64,000 nucleotides of DNA from Thiocapsa sp. (GTDB lineage: Bacteria; Pseudomonadota; Gammaproteobacteria; Chromatiales; Chromatiaceae): contig NZ_CP073760.1 in the NCBI RefSeq assembly GCF_018399035.1, positions 5,332,501 through 5,396,500 on the forward strand, written 5' to 3'. The notes below the pieces were generated by a model, which was given only the letters and a program-made list of their open reading frames with translations, did no database searches and was not told the DNA's origin. Shown piece by piece: positions 54,152 to 62,607 of this stretch; positions within the stretch are counted from its first letter, which is position 1; each line of letters opens with the position of its first letter. A program made the translations under genes and the position numbers.

Positions 54152-54481
54152 TGGGCGGATTTGGGACAGCGCGAACTGCAGGTCGACTATGCCCTGCGCG
54201 CGTGGGTTGGGGCACGTCGCACCCAGGCATCTTGGCGGCCCCTGCGGGTAGTAGGAGCAACGCGGTCTCTGCGCGCTCGGGACGTGCACTCCGGCGACGA
54301 ACCCGCGTGCTCGGAAGCGTAATGCCGATTCCGAGTCTTAGTGCCGCGCTAGAGTGCAGGGCTGACAGGCTATATGGAAAAATCTGTCGCTTTTCCAGAA
54401 AGGCCGCGTCCTGCAGGACCCTTTCCATAGAGTTAGATATTATGGAAAAGAAGACGTGACATTCCCGAAAGCCAAGATGTA

Positions 54482-54673
54482 TCACTCTTCAGTGATTGCC
54501 TTGATAGGGAGTGTTGGCATCGATCGGGTTGGCTTTGGAATGGGCTTCGGAGCAGCTGAGACTGCCATGCGCTCGGGCGGCTTCAGCGTCTCGATCTTCT
54601 TGTGAAACGAGTCGGTTTTTTCGGTTATCCTTGGCGGTGACACGCGAGCCATAACAATGGCGGCGTGAGGCAT
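54482..54673 (-). CDS. Small basic, proline-rich ORF, doubtful
   Basis: This 63-residue frame (MPHAAIVMARVSPPRITE) lies between the iteron block and the gene at 54796 on the opposite strand. It has no domain and is rich in Pro/Lys/Thr. It might be a real small protein of the element or chance; I give it low weight. Confidence 0.25.
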   Translation of the reverse strand: MPHAAIVMARVSPPRITEKTDSFHKKIETLKPPERMAVSAAPKPIPKPTRSMPTLPIKAITEE

Positions 54674-54795
54674 GATCTAGACGGAGTATCGGTCTGCGTG
54701 TCGTCACGGGGCGGTCTAGCAGTGCGTTTTGCACTTGGTTGACGTACAGGTAAATGCTTGTTTACCGATGTCCGTTTACGAATCGGAAGCTGTCT

Positions 54796-55356
54796 ATGAG
54801 CCAGCTACCTTCAGAGAGTTCTCTTGCTATGGCCTGGATTCGCGTTGATCTCTCACAAGGAAGTCGCCTGCTGGTGGATGATCTAATGGATTTGCCGGCG
54901 AAGCTGCGCATCCGGCGCTTGCTGGTGCTGATTCATGCCGCCGGCTGTGGTCAAGACGGCTGGCCCAGCCAATTCGAAATGCGCCGTGCGCGTGTGGAAA
55001 CAACGGTCGCTGACTCTGGTCTGCCCACGATACGGCTACGGCTCGGTGCGGATTGCCGGGAGCTCGAGAAGTATGTGCGAAGTATCCCGCGTGGATCACG
55101 GGCAACGGCATTGCTTGCTCTGGCAGAGTCAGGTCTCCGGACCCTCAGTCATCGCGAGATCAGAGATCGGTTGGAAGGCGCCTCGGTTTCTCGGCAGTCA
55201 TCGGTGACGCGCGCAGCCACTGCCGATAACCCGGTTATGCGGACTTCGATAGATGTACAAGATGACTTGGCAACTGACGGTAATAGTGCCGATTGGAACG
55301 AGGATGCACTTGATTTTGCGATTAATGCGCTCCTCGGTTTAACCCCTCATAATTAG
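54796..55356 (+). CDS. Hypothetical protein near iterons, possible plasmid/ICE maintenance role
   Basis: This 186-residue protein from ATG 54796 contains LAMAWIRVDLSQGSRLLVDD, DGWPSQFEMRRARVETTV and RGSRATALLALAESGLRTLS, a pattern of short helical proteins associated with plasmid stability. I do not recognise a family with certainty. It is divergent from the small frame at 54482 and its promoter would lie in the region between. A role in maintenance is suggested only by neighbouring iterons and the MobI-like gene. Confidence 0.5.
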   Translation: MSQLPSESSLAMAWIRVDLSQGSRLLVDDLMDLPAKLRIRRLLVLIHAAGCGQDGWPSQFEMRRARVETTVADSGLPTIRLRLGADCRELEKYVRSIPRGSRATALLALAESGLRTLSHREIRDRLEGASVSRQSSVTRAATADNPVMRTSIDVQDDLATDGNSADWNEDALDFAINALLGLTPHN

Positions 55357-55438
55357 AAAGAATCTTCCGCCAGGCTCACGGAACGAGCCACCGGTCGGCG
55401 CAGACTACTCCCAAGCCCACTACCCGACGGAGTCTGCC

Positions 55439-56395
55439 ATGGCCATGAATCGGATCCAGTTCCAGCAGGGGATGTCGTTGTTCGAGCACTTCCAACACTT
55501 CGGCACCGAGTCGCAGTGTTCGGCTGCGCTGGAGCGTACGCGCTTGCCGAACGGGTTCCGCTGTCCGAGCTGCGGCGGGGCCGCGCATTGCGTGCTGCGC
55601 GGCAGCACCCGCAAGACCTTCCAGTGCAATGCCTGCCATCACCAGACCTCGCTGATCGCCGGAACCCTGTTCGAAGGCACCAAACTGGGACTGACCGTGT
55701 GGTTCCTGGCGATCGATCTCATCGGCGAAGCCAAGACCGGGCTCTCGGCCTTGGCGCTGAAACGCGACCTCGGGGTCAGCTACCCCACGGCCTGGCTGAT
55801 CCATCACAAGCTGATGCAGGCGATGGTCGAGCGCGAGGCCGCCACGGTGCTGCGCGGGACCGTGCAGGTCGACGACGCCTACCTCGGCGGCGAGCTCGTC
55901 GGCGGCACCGCAGGGCGGGGCTCGGAGAACAAGGTGCCCTTCGTCGGCGCCGTCTCCCTCAATGATCAGGGTCATCCGATGCGCGCGAAGTTCACCCCGG
56001 TGTCCGGCTTCACCCGAGCCGCCATCGCCGCGTGGGCGGGCGCGAACCTCGCCCCCACCAGCACCGTCGTCTCCGATGGCCTGGCCTGCTTCGCCGGCGT
56101 CACCGACATCGGCTGCACCCACCAGCCGACCGTCGTCGGGACGCGCAAACCCAAGGAGTTGCCCATGTTCCAATGGATCAACACCGTTCTGGGCAACCTC
56201 AAGACCAGCTTCAGCGGGGCCTACCACAGCTTCGACTTCGGCAAGTATGCCGAGCGTTACCTGGGCGCGATCGCCTATCGGTTTAATCGCCGCTTCGATC
56301 TGCACGCCCTGCCGACCCGCTTGTTGGTCGCTACCACGGCTTGCGGTCCCCGCCCCGAATCGTGGATTCGGCGCGTGGCGGAAGCTCCTTTCTAA
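55439..56395 (+). CDS. IS1595-family transposase
   Basis: This 318-residue transposase has a zinc-ribbon N-terminus with CPSCGG and CNACHHQTSLIAGT, characteristic of IS1595 elements. The DDE domain contains VQVDDAYLGGELVGG and SDGLACFAGV for acidic residues, followed by WINTVLGNLKTSF with the final part. The length is typical. The ends were not resolved by eye, but sequence with an IS200/605-like hairpin follows at 56415. Confidence 0.9.
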   Translation: MAMNRIQFQQGMSLFEHFQHFGTESQCSAALERTRLPNGFRCPSCGGAAHCVLRGSTRKTFQCNACHHQTSLIAGTLFEGTKLGLTVWFLAIDLIGEAKTGLSALALKRDLGVSYPTAWLIHHKLMQAMVEREAATVLRGTVQVDDAYLGGELVGGTAGRGSENKVPFVGAVSLNDQGHPMRAKFTPVSGFTRAAIAAWAGANLAPTSTVVSDGLACFAGVTDIGCTHQPTVVGTRKPKELPMFQWINTVLGNLKTSFSGAYHSFDFGKYAERYLGAIAYRFNRRFDLHALPTRLLVATTACGPRPESWIRRVAEAPF

Positions 56396-56414
56396 CCGCT
56401 AGTCAGGTGCCGCT

Positions 56415-56466
56415 TTGAGCGGCTCACGAATTCAAAGCCCCCGGCTTTGCCGGGGGATGGTTTCTT
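56415..56466. repeat. Terminal-like repeat, right copy (inverted relative to 50361)
   Basis: TTGAGCGGCTCACGAATTC continues with AAAGCCCCCGGCTTTGCC and GGGGGATGGTTTC. It includes the hairpin GCCGCT-TTG-AGCGGC (56409-56423) and a second one, CCCCCGG-CTTTG-CCGGGGG. It is the inverted counterpart of 50361-50411 (about 80% similar). The two copies bracket ~6 kb of DNA. Confidence 0.6.
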
Positions 56467-56586
56467 GTGGCGTTGCGGGAAGGGAGCTGGCGCCGGAGAT
56501 AACTGCTGAAGCCAGACGAGCCGAATTGACGTATACGGGACGATTTAAGCCCTCTCACAGAGCGACATGTGTGGCGACCTGCATAA

Positions 56587-56925
56587 TCCCCGGTCCGAAG
56601 CGTACATAGCGATGGTGGGTCGGTAGATGCCGATCTGCTCCACCCCGCGTCGCCGATCGGCCCGGACCAGCTCGCCCCGGCCGTCCTCTCGGCGACGCTC
56701 GACGAGGTCGCTGCGGTGCTTCAGATCCTCGACCCCGAGCAATGCGCGGAGCTCGCGGATCAGGCCATCCGTCTGCTCGAAGAGCGCGCCGCCCAGGGCG
56801 TCGATGTTGCGGCGGCGCGGCGGCGTCTCGATCTGATCCTTGCAAGTCTCGGGGTAGAAGACGCTCCACGCCATTTTTCTTTTCGCTTGGTCCGAGCGCA
56901 TCCAGGTCGCGCAGAGTCTGGATGA
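56587..56925 (+). pseudogene. C-terminal fragment of an unknown helical protein
   Basis: In the frame starting after the stop at 56584 the sequence reads GPDQLAPAVLSATLDEVAAVL, then ADQAIRLLEERAAQGVDVAA and RLDLILASLGVEDAP, then a stop. It has coherent amphipathic helices, but no start or domain can be identified. It may be the end of a gene lost upstream. Confidence 0.35.
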
Positions 56926-57048
56926 GGTGGTGCATTGATGTGCTCGCGCAGGCAATCGGAAGGGGACGTCGCCCACTTCTTGTCCGATGTTGCATATCAA
57001 GACCGGCCTCGCTCGTAAGACCGGCCACCCAAAACATCAGTCGCTCGT

Positions 57049-57290
57049 GACACCGCTCCGCAGCGTCACCCATGCAGCTTTCACGAACTCATGACACCGC
57101 TCCCACCAACTCGTGACACCGCTCTCACCAACGCGTGACACCGCTTTCACCAACGCGTGACACCGCTCCCACCAACTCATGACACCGCTCTCACCAACGC
57201 GTGACACCGCTCCCACCAACTCATGACACCGCTCTCACGAACTCGTGACACCGCTCTCACGAACTCGTGACACCGCTCTGCGGTGTCACG
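57049..57290. repeat. 22-bp tandem repeat array capped by hairpins
   Basis: GACACCGCT recurs at 57049 and, after a degenerate unit at 57071, at 57093, 57115, 57137, 57159, 57181, 57203, 57225, 57247 and 57269, a strict 22-bp period (11 units with one degenerate). Unit bodies alternate CCCACCAACTC, TCACCAACGCG and TCACGAACTCG. The right end closes with a perfect hairpin CGTGACACCGC-TCT-GCGGTGTCACG (57266-57290), the left end with an imperfect one (57046-57069). Minus-strand translations are low complexity; I regard the array as a structural repeat. Confidence 0.8.
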
Positions 57291-57505
57291 CATGCCCCTG
57301 GCGCTCCGCGCCAAGTGCCACCACGGCCAAAACGCCAAACGAAGCCCCCTACGAGCACCTTCCAACAACGCCCCGCCATCCTCACCCCCATACCCGAAAG
57401 CCAAACAGCGTCCCCGATCGGCAACAACGCCAACACCCCCGAATCCCCCCATTCCATGCTGGGATCCGCCCCGGAAACAGGCGATCTCCCGGAACCCCCC
57501 GAGAT

Positions 57506-58036
57506 CGCTGGCCCAAGGCCCGGCTGATCTGCTTCGAGCCGCTTCCCGGACCTCGCGCCAAGCTCGCCCGCGTCACCCGCGGACAGGCCGAGATCCACGA
57601 CTGCGCCCCGGGAGCCGCCCCCGGCGAAGGCCGCATGCATCTCGCCACCCGCACCGACTCCTCCTCTCTCCTCGCCTTGGGCGCACGCCAGAAGGCCATC
57701 TACGGGATGGAAGAATCCGGGGAGCTGCGCGTGCCGATCAAGCGTCTCGATGCCTGCCACCCGACACCCCCGAAGCGGCCCGCGCAGCTGAAGATCGACG
57801 TCCAAGGCTTCGAGCTGGAGGTGCTCAAGGGCGCCACCGATCTGCTGCCGAACGTCGATGCGGTCTATGTCGAGGCATCCTATGTCGAGCTCTACGAGGG
57901 CCAGGCCCTGCACGAGGAGATCGAGCACTTTCTGATCGAAGCCGGTTACAATCTGGACGGGCGCTTCAATACCCATGTCCACCAAGGTGAGCCGGTGCAG
58001 GCGGATCTGCTGTTTCGGCGCCGAACTTCCAGCTAG
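57506..58036 (+). pseudogene. FkbM-family methyltransferase, 5' truncated
   Basis: The frame ends with a good FkbM-type domain: PKARLICFEPLPGPRAKLAR, ELRVPIKRLDACHPTPPK, then QLKIDVQGFELEVLKGATDLL and VYVEASYVELYEG. FkbM enzymes O-methylate sugars or polyketides. The first ~40% of the methyltransferase (SAM motif I) is missing. The upstream continuation to 57245 is Pro/Arg-rich repeat-derived sequence, so the true start was lost to the repeat array. Confidence 0.75.
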
Positions 58037-58131
58037 CGCGAACCACAGCCATGAGCGGAAATAGGCACATGTCAAGACCCTAGACCCCGTTGCCGTCTTT
58101 TCTCGTTTCTCAAAGCCCTGCGAGGAATCCC

Positions 58132-58377
58132 ATGCTAACTGAATACATTCACGCAGCCTTAGCTCGCTCCGACTATAAAAAGCTCGACGATCAAACATGG
58201 TTTGCCGAGATCCTCGGATTTGACGGTGTCTGGGCCAACGCGGCGACCGTGGAGGCCTGTCGCTCCGAGTTGCGCGAGGTTCTCGAAGAGTGGTTGATTC
58301 TCAAGTTACGTGATCACGATCCGATCCCCACCATCGAGGGCATGGATCTTGGCATCGTGGAATCCGAGGCCGCGTGA
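58132..58377 (+). CDS. HicB-family antitoxin, without HicA
   Basis: This 81-residue protein from ATG 58132 has GAGGA upstream. It has the HicB pattern: EYIHAALARSDYKKLDDQTW, AEILGFDGVWANAATVEAC and REVLEEWLILKLRDHD. HicB antitoxins neutralise HicA mRNA interferases and repress their operon. No hicA is found on either side. An IS4-type element begins 80 bp downstream, so the toxin gene was probably lost there. Confidence 0.8.
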   Translation: MLTEYIHAALARSDYKKLDDQTWFAEILGFDGVWANAATVEACRSELREVLEEWLILKLRDHDPIPTIEGMDLGIVESEAA

Positions 58378-58429
58378 ATGCCCGGAGCGATCTTGCGTCC
58401 GGTCAATCGCTGTTTTATATGAATTCAGG

Positions 58430-60035
58430 CTTAAGTTAGCGCCATTCGGCTCTGACCCGAATGGCACTAACTTAAGCTAAAACCGCTGTAAAAACAGTCC
58501 GTCCTGAGCGTCATCCGCAACGCGCGAGCGGCGCTCAACGCTGTTTCTTGGGGTGGCCATGTTCGCGGACCTCCTCCTGCGCGATCTTCCGCGGCTTGGT
58601 CAACAGCGGGTCGCTTTTCAGGCGCCGCTTCAAGGCGCGCGGTTCGATCCGACCGGCTCGTCGACCTACGCGGGGTTGGGCCATCAGCACCAACAGGGCA
58701 TGGATGCAGACGCTGTCGTGGGTGCCGCCGCACTGCAGTACGCAGCCCCACATCTGCACGACATGCTTGAAGCTGAGCTGGCGCGGGATCTGGTCCGCCA
58801 CCACAGCGGCCTGCGCCATCAAGAGCCGGATCAGATTGTAGGCCAAGAGGTAGACCCACAGTTCCTTGAGGGCCATCGCCGGGGTTTTGCAGCGCAGATG
58901 CTCCATGCCGAGCGTGGTCTCGAGGTTTCTCAGATCCAGCTCGACGTGCCGGCGCTGCCGGTACAGCACCTTGAGCATGGACTTGGGGGTCGCCTTCGGG
59001 CAGAGCAGCGTGGTGACCATGATCTTGCCGCCGGCCTGAAACTCGCGCACCTTCAGAGTCGCCGGGGCTTGCGCGTATTCCTCGGGGCTCATCCAGTCGG
59101 GTCGCTTCTTCGGCTTGCTCGGCACGATCAGGTGATCGCGCGCGCCGAGCCGCTCACCGAGGCGGAAATCGGTGCTGCGCTTGCGCGCACCGTGCTGCTC
59201 GAACAGCCCGTCCACGCCGCCGCGCACCAGCTCGCAGAGCAGAAAATAGGTCGCGTAGAAGGCGTCGCCGAGAAGGATCTCCCCGCTTTGGAGGCTGTCG
59301 AGCAGCTCGCGCAGCAGCGTCTGCTCGTCGCTGCCCTTTCCCGCGCAGGGGCCGAGCGCGGCATCGAGTACCGCCCCGGTCGCCAAACACACCAAGGCCA
59401 CCAACCGTGCGATCGGAAAGCCCAGGCCGGCCTTCTGGCTGGCGGGCTGCGGATACTTGGCCTGGTTCTGCGGGGTATCGGACAAGGTCACCGTCGCGCC
59501 GTCGACCAGGCGCACCCGTCGCCCCTGCCACAGCCACCAGCCGGGCGCAGCCTTTGCCACCAACCCCGCGGCCTCGCGCGCCAGCGTCGTGATCATCGGC
59601 AACGGCAGGCGCGTCCGGGCTTGGCAATAGGCACTGGTGTTGGTCGCGAGGGGTTCGTCGCCGTCGAGCGCACGCCGTACCGCCGCGGCGTTGACCACGG
59701 CACGGCAACTGCCGTCCTCCGAGAGCGCTTGGGTCATGAACATTGCCAGGGTCTCGGTCGGGGAGTACACCCGCTTGCGAAACGGCGGCTGGAGCGCTTC
59801 GACCCGGTCGAGCAGCTGCGGAGCGCTCAACAGGTCGAAGAATCCGCCGACATCGGTGTCGGCGACATGGGCAAGGACGCGTTGCCGTTGCGCGGCGTGC
59901 TGGTTAGGATGCATGGGGGCTGCCGTCCGAGGTGGTGAGTTGGCTTTGGCGAGTTCAGCCTATCACCTTGGCAGCCCCTAACCCAATCTTTTCAGGATCT
60001 TGCGACCGCATCCTTCCTTATCTTAGCGCCATTCG
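58430..60035. mobile_element. IS4-family element with an extra abutting end
   Basis: The inverted ends are CGAATGGCACTAA (58458-58470) and TTAGCGCCATTCG (60023-60035), differing at one of 13 positions and continuing inward with similar TTAAG-type bases. Just outside the left end a further right-type end, TTAAGTTAGCGCCATTCGG, sits at ~58432-58450, separated by about eight bases. This gives an end-to-end junction, as in a tandem or circular-junction remnant. Confidence 0.7.
58535..59914 (-). CDS. IS4-family transposase
   Basis: This 459-residue DDE transposase contains the ATVTLSDTPQNQAKYPQP region (first Asp), GDAFYATYFLLCELVRGG (second Asp) and the YREK-type segment YRQRRHVELDLRNLETTLGME with the catalytic Glu. 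A C-terminal helical part contains WVYLLAYNLIRLLMAQAA. Length is normal and no frameshift is seen, so it may be active. Confidence 0.93.
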   Translation of the reverse strand: MHPNQHAAQRQRVLAHVADTDVGGFFDLLSAPQLLDRVEALQPPFRKRVYSPTETLAMFMTQALSEDGSCRAVVNAAAVRRALDGDEPLATNTSAYCQARTRLPLPMITTLAREAAGLVAKAAPGWWLWQGRRVRLVDGATVTLSDTPQNQAKYPQPASQKAGLGFPIARLVALVCLATGAVLDAALGPCAGKGSDEQTLLRELLDSLQSGEILLGDAFYATYFLLCELVRGGVDGLFEQHGARKRSTDFRLGERLGARDHLIVPSKPKKRPDWMSPEEYAQAPATLKVREFQAGGKIMVTTLLCPKATPKSMLKVLYRQRRHVELDLRNLETTLGMEHLRCKTPAMALKELWVYLLAYNLIRLLMAQAAVVADQIPRQLSFKHVVQMWGCVLQCGGTHDSVCIHALLVLMAQPRVGRRAGRIEPRALKRRLKSDPLLTKPRKIAQEEVREHGHPKKQR

Positions 60036-60073
60036 AACCTGACCCCTTTTCTTAAACCTGACCCCGTTGCCCG

Positions 60074-60247
60074 TTAGCTGCCGGTCTTCTTGAGCAGCAA
60101 ACGAGGACCCCGGGTGACCACTTCGCGCTGTGATTTCGCTTGGCGATCCCTCAGTGCCTCGCAAATCCGGTCAAGGTCGTGACCGTACTTTTCGGCGTGC
60201 TCGGCACGGAATTTCCGAATTTCTTCGACGATTGGATCTTCACGCAT
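60074..60247 (-). CDS. Small probable antitoxin downstream of VapC
   Basis: This 57-residue protein from ATG 60247 reads MREDPIVEEIRKFRAEHAEK and DLDRICEALRDRQAK, a helical pattern shared by small partners that follow PIN toxins. It starts four bases after the toxin stop, so the pair is one operon with the toxin first. Toxin-first order is less common and would require strong translation of the antitoxin. Confidence 0.65.
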   Translation of the reverse strand: MREDPIVEEIRKFRAEHAEKYGHDLDRICEALRDRQAKSQREVVTRGPRLLLKKTGS

Positions 60248-60250
60248 GAT

Positions 60251-60721
60251 TCATGCTCCCAACTCTTCGGGTGAACAAAGAACCGGACAGACGAAACCTC
60301 GGCGCTCAATAACCGTGGCGATTGCTTGTTTGGTTTCGGCGTTGTTGATGTGCTTGAAGTTCCAGGTCAGCAAGTAGTCCATGCCTGATGCCGCAGCGAT
60401 GGCGATATGAAGGGCGTCCTCCTCACTGTTCCTCGGTACAGCGCCAAGCGCGATCAAGTCCTTGGCCAAGAGGTTCGCTTGATCGGTGATATCCAACGCG
60501 GGGACGTCATCAACAAGAGCTAGCCGCGTCTGGGCCGCTTTCGGGTCTCCCTTGGAGATCTCGTCTTCAACAAGCGTTGAGATGAACACGTCGTACTGAC
60601 GGCGACGTACGTCCCACCACTCGGCGGTAATTGCTTGCCGCGCGGCGACAACCAAATCGCGACTTGGCCTAGACGCCAAGTAGCTGATAACCGATGACTC
60701 GATGTAGACCGCAGCGGTCAA
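60251..60721 (-). CDS. VapC-like PIN-domain ribonuclease toxin
   Basis: This 156-residue PIN-domain protein starts TAAVYIESSVISYLASRPS, where the usual first Asp (DTS/DSS) is replaced by Glu-Ser-Ser. Later acidic residues are in LVEDEISKGDP and SEEDALHIAIAAASGMDYLL, ending with TWNFKHINN. PIN toxins cleave tRNA or rRNA. The residues needed for metal binding are mostly present; the first position as Glu is a feature of one subfamily. Confidence 0.82.
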   Translation of the reverse strand: MTAAVYIESSVISYLASRPSRDLVVAARQAITAEWWDVRRRQYDVFISTLVEDEISKGDPKAAQTRLALVDDVPALDITDQANLLAKDLIALGAVPRNSEEDALHIAIAAASGMDYLLTWNFKHINNAETKQAIATVIERRGFVCPVLCSPEELGA

Positions 60722-60911
60722 ATTGCGATGACTCCCGTTGGCCTATCGCACGCAGCTAGCGTGAAGTGTAGGCGCAGACAACGAACCGGACCGCTTTTCC
60801 CCACCATCAAGATGGACTCGGGGCGTCTGGGCATGCCGGAAGTTTAGCAGAAAATGAACCTGACCCCTTTTCCTAAAACCAATCTGCCCCTTACTCTGAA
60901 GACCGACGATT

Positions 60912-61784
60912 GTGAAGACCGACCACCCGATCTACCTCTTCCTCTCGGCCGGCCCCGAGGCGTTCCGAGTTCTGACCGGCGGGCACCGGCTCGAGGGCGC
61001 CTATCGCTTCTGCTCGCTGACGATCAAGGGCATCGAGCGACGCCTGGACGGGATCTTCGAGCCCGAGGGGCACGCGGGGCCGGTCTATGTGGTCGAATTC
61101 CAGGGCCAAGCTCTGGGGAAGGCTTGGTACAATCTGCTCGCGAAGATCGGTCTTTACGGCGAGGCGAATCCCGAGCGCGAGGTGGTGGGCGTCGGGGTCT
61201 TCCTGCGCGAGCAGGATGTCCCGCCTTGTCCGAGCTGGGCGAACCGGGCCGATGCACCGCTGCTGCGTGTTGCGCTGCGTGCTGTACTACCGGAGTGGTT
61301 GGCGCGCGAGCCGGACAACCCCTATGTAGCGGTGTTCGCGCCGCTGCTGATCGAGGACGACGCCGAGTTGCGTGCCCGAGCCCCGACGCTGTGGCACACG
61401 GTGCAGGCGGCGGCGGTGCCCGCCGAGGTCCGCGAGGTCCTCGGCCAGGTCCTGGAATTTTGGTTTTTCGAGCGATTTCGCGGACTCACCGCGAAGGAGA
61501 TCTGGGCGATGTTGAATCTGGTGACTCCCATCCAGGAAACGCGGGCCTATCAGTCGATCTTTGCCGAAGGCAAGGCCGAGGGCGAGGCCGAGGGCGAGGC
61601 CAAAGGCAAGGTCGAGGGCAAGGCCAGTACATTGAAGCGCCTATTGGAGCGCCGTTTCGGCCCTGTCCCGGCCTGGGCGGAGCGGCGGATCGACGCGGCC
61701 GGGATTGCGCAGCTGGACGTTTGGCTCGACGGCATCTTCGATGCCGCGAACGTGGAAGACCTGATTGGTCCCGAGTCCGGTTGA
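60912..61784 (+). CDS. DUF2887/Rpn-family PD-(D/E)XK nuclease-like protein
   Basis: This 290-residue protein from GTG 60912 begins VKTDHPIYLFLSAGPEAFRVL and LTIKGIERRLDGIFEPEG. The nuclease strand PVYVVEFQGQALGKAWYNLL carries the E-x-Q motif of the Rpn/PD-(D/E)XK transposase-like family. A C-terminal tail of Glu/Gly/Lys repeats (EGKAEGEAEGEAKGK) and a helical end follow. Rpn nucleases promote recombination. A C-terminal copy fragment is found at 62461. Confidence 0.82.
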   Translation: MKTDHPIYLFLSAGPEAFRVLTGGHRLEGAYRFCSLTIKGIERRLDGIFEPEGHAGPVYVVEFQGQALGKAWYNLLAKIGLYGEANPEREVVGVGVFLREQDVPPCPSWANRADAPLLRVALRAVLPEWLAREPDNPYVAVFAPLLIEDDAELRARAPTLWHTVQAAAVPAEVREVLGQVLEFWFFERFRGLTAKEIWAMLNLVTPIQETRAYQSIFAEGKAEGEAEGEAKGKVEGKASTLKRLLERRFGPVPAWAERRIDAAGIAQLDVWLDGIFDAANVEDLIGPESG

Positions 61785-61952
61785 AGGGTGAGCCGGTGCA
61801 AGGAGGGATCGGCCGTGTCGGCGCTGATATTCGAGCACGCGCGAACCAAAGTCATGACCGAGAAAATAAATCTGTCCCTTTTCTACTTTGTCCCTTTTCT
61901 ACTTTTCTAGCGCAACTGGCATGGCTATCTCGACCGTTGGAGCAACCACACG

Positions 61953-62162
61953 ATGAACCTGACCGTCCCCATCCCTGATCGGGCCGCCACGGCGCTAGCC
62001 GGACTGGCCAAGGCCCGCGGCAAGACTCCAGAACAAGTCATCGCCACCCTGGTGGAGCACTACCTAGAAGACGTGGAAGACCTCGCCGATGCGATGGAGG
62101 CCCTCGACGACGGCGAGGCACCGATCCCGCTGGAGCAAGTGAAGCGCGACCTCGGTTTTTGA
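61953..62162 (+). CDS. Ribbon-helix-helix antitoxin (RelB/ParD-like)
   Basis: This 69-residue protein reads MNLTVPIPDRAATALAGLAK and TPEQVIATLVEHYLEDVE, a ribbon-helix-helix, followed by an acidic tail (EALDDGEAPIPLEQ) that would cover the toxin. It stops one base before the toxin gene. It is the antitoxin of a type II pair. Confidence 0.85.
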   Translation: MNLTVPIPDRAATALAGLAKARGKTPEQVIATLVEHYLEDVEDLADAMEALDDGEAPIPLEQVKRDLGF

Positions 62163-62163
62163 C

Positions 62164-62436
62164 ATGCCCTGGAAGGCAGCCCTCAAGCCACGCGCGAAGC
62201 GTCAGCTGGCGAAGCTGGATCGCTCGGTGCAGAAGCGACTCTTGGACTTCATGGATAGATTGAGCGGTCGCGATGATCCGCGCGAGCTGGGGCGTGCGCT
62301 GCAAGGTCATCACCAACTCTACAAGTTTCGCGTCGGGGACTATCGCATCATCGCGCAAATCCAAGAGGAAGCACTGTTGGTGGTGGTCAAGCTCGGCCAC
62401 CGGCGCGAGGTCTACCGTGAACTCGACGGGCTTTGA
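62164..62436 (+). CDS. RelE/ParE-family toxin
   Basis: This 90-residue toxin reads PWKAALKPRAKRQLAKLDRS, LGRALQGHHQLYKFRVGDYR and LLVVVKLGHRREVYRE, the RelE-superfamily pattern with the basic catalytic surface. RelE cleaves mRNA in the ribosome; ParE poisons gyrase. The sequence cannot decide between them. It begins one base after the antitoxin stop. Confidence 0.9.
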   Translation: MPWKAALKPRAKRQLAKLDRSVQKRLLDFMDRLSGRDDPRELGRALQGHHQLYKFRVGDYRIIAQIQEEALLVVVKLGHRREVYRELDGL

Positions 62437-62460
62437 TCCCTGCACGGCAGCAGCAATGAT

Positions 62461-62607
62461 GTGAACCTCATGACCCCGATTCAGGAGACCAAAGCGTATC
62501 AATTGAACTTTGCCGACGGCGAAGCCAAGGCCAAGGCAGGCATCTTGAGCCGCCAGCCGACCCAACGCTTCGGCCCCTTGCCGACCTGGGACGAGAAAGG
62601 GCTCTGA
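62461..62607 (+). pseudogene. DUF2887 C-terminal fragment
   Basis: The frame reads VNLMTPIQETKAYQLNFADG and GILSRQPTQRFGPLPTW, ending in a stop. This copies the tail of the protein at 60912 (TPIQETRAYQSIFAEG, then RRFGPVPAW). Only the end survives. Confidence 0.75.

Noticed and set aside
57049..57290. CRISPR array
   Set aside because: Units are directly adjacent with no unique spacers, and no cas genes are present.
57037..57452. Minus-strand repeat peptide frames over the 22-bp array
   Set aside because: 22 is not a multiple of three, so the frame shifts each unit. The peptides are low complexity with no ribosome site.
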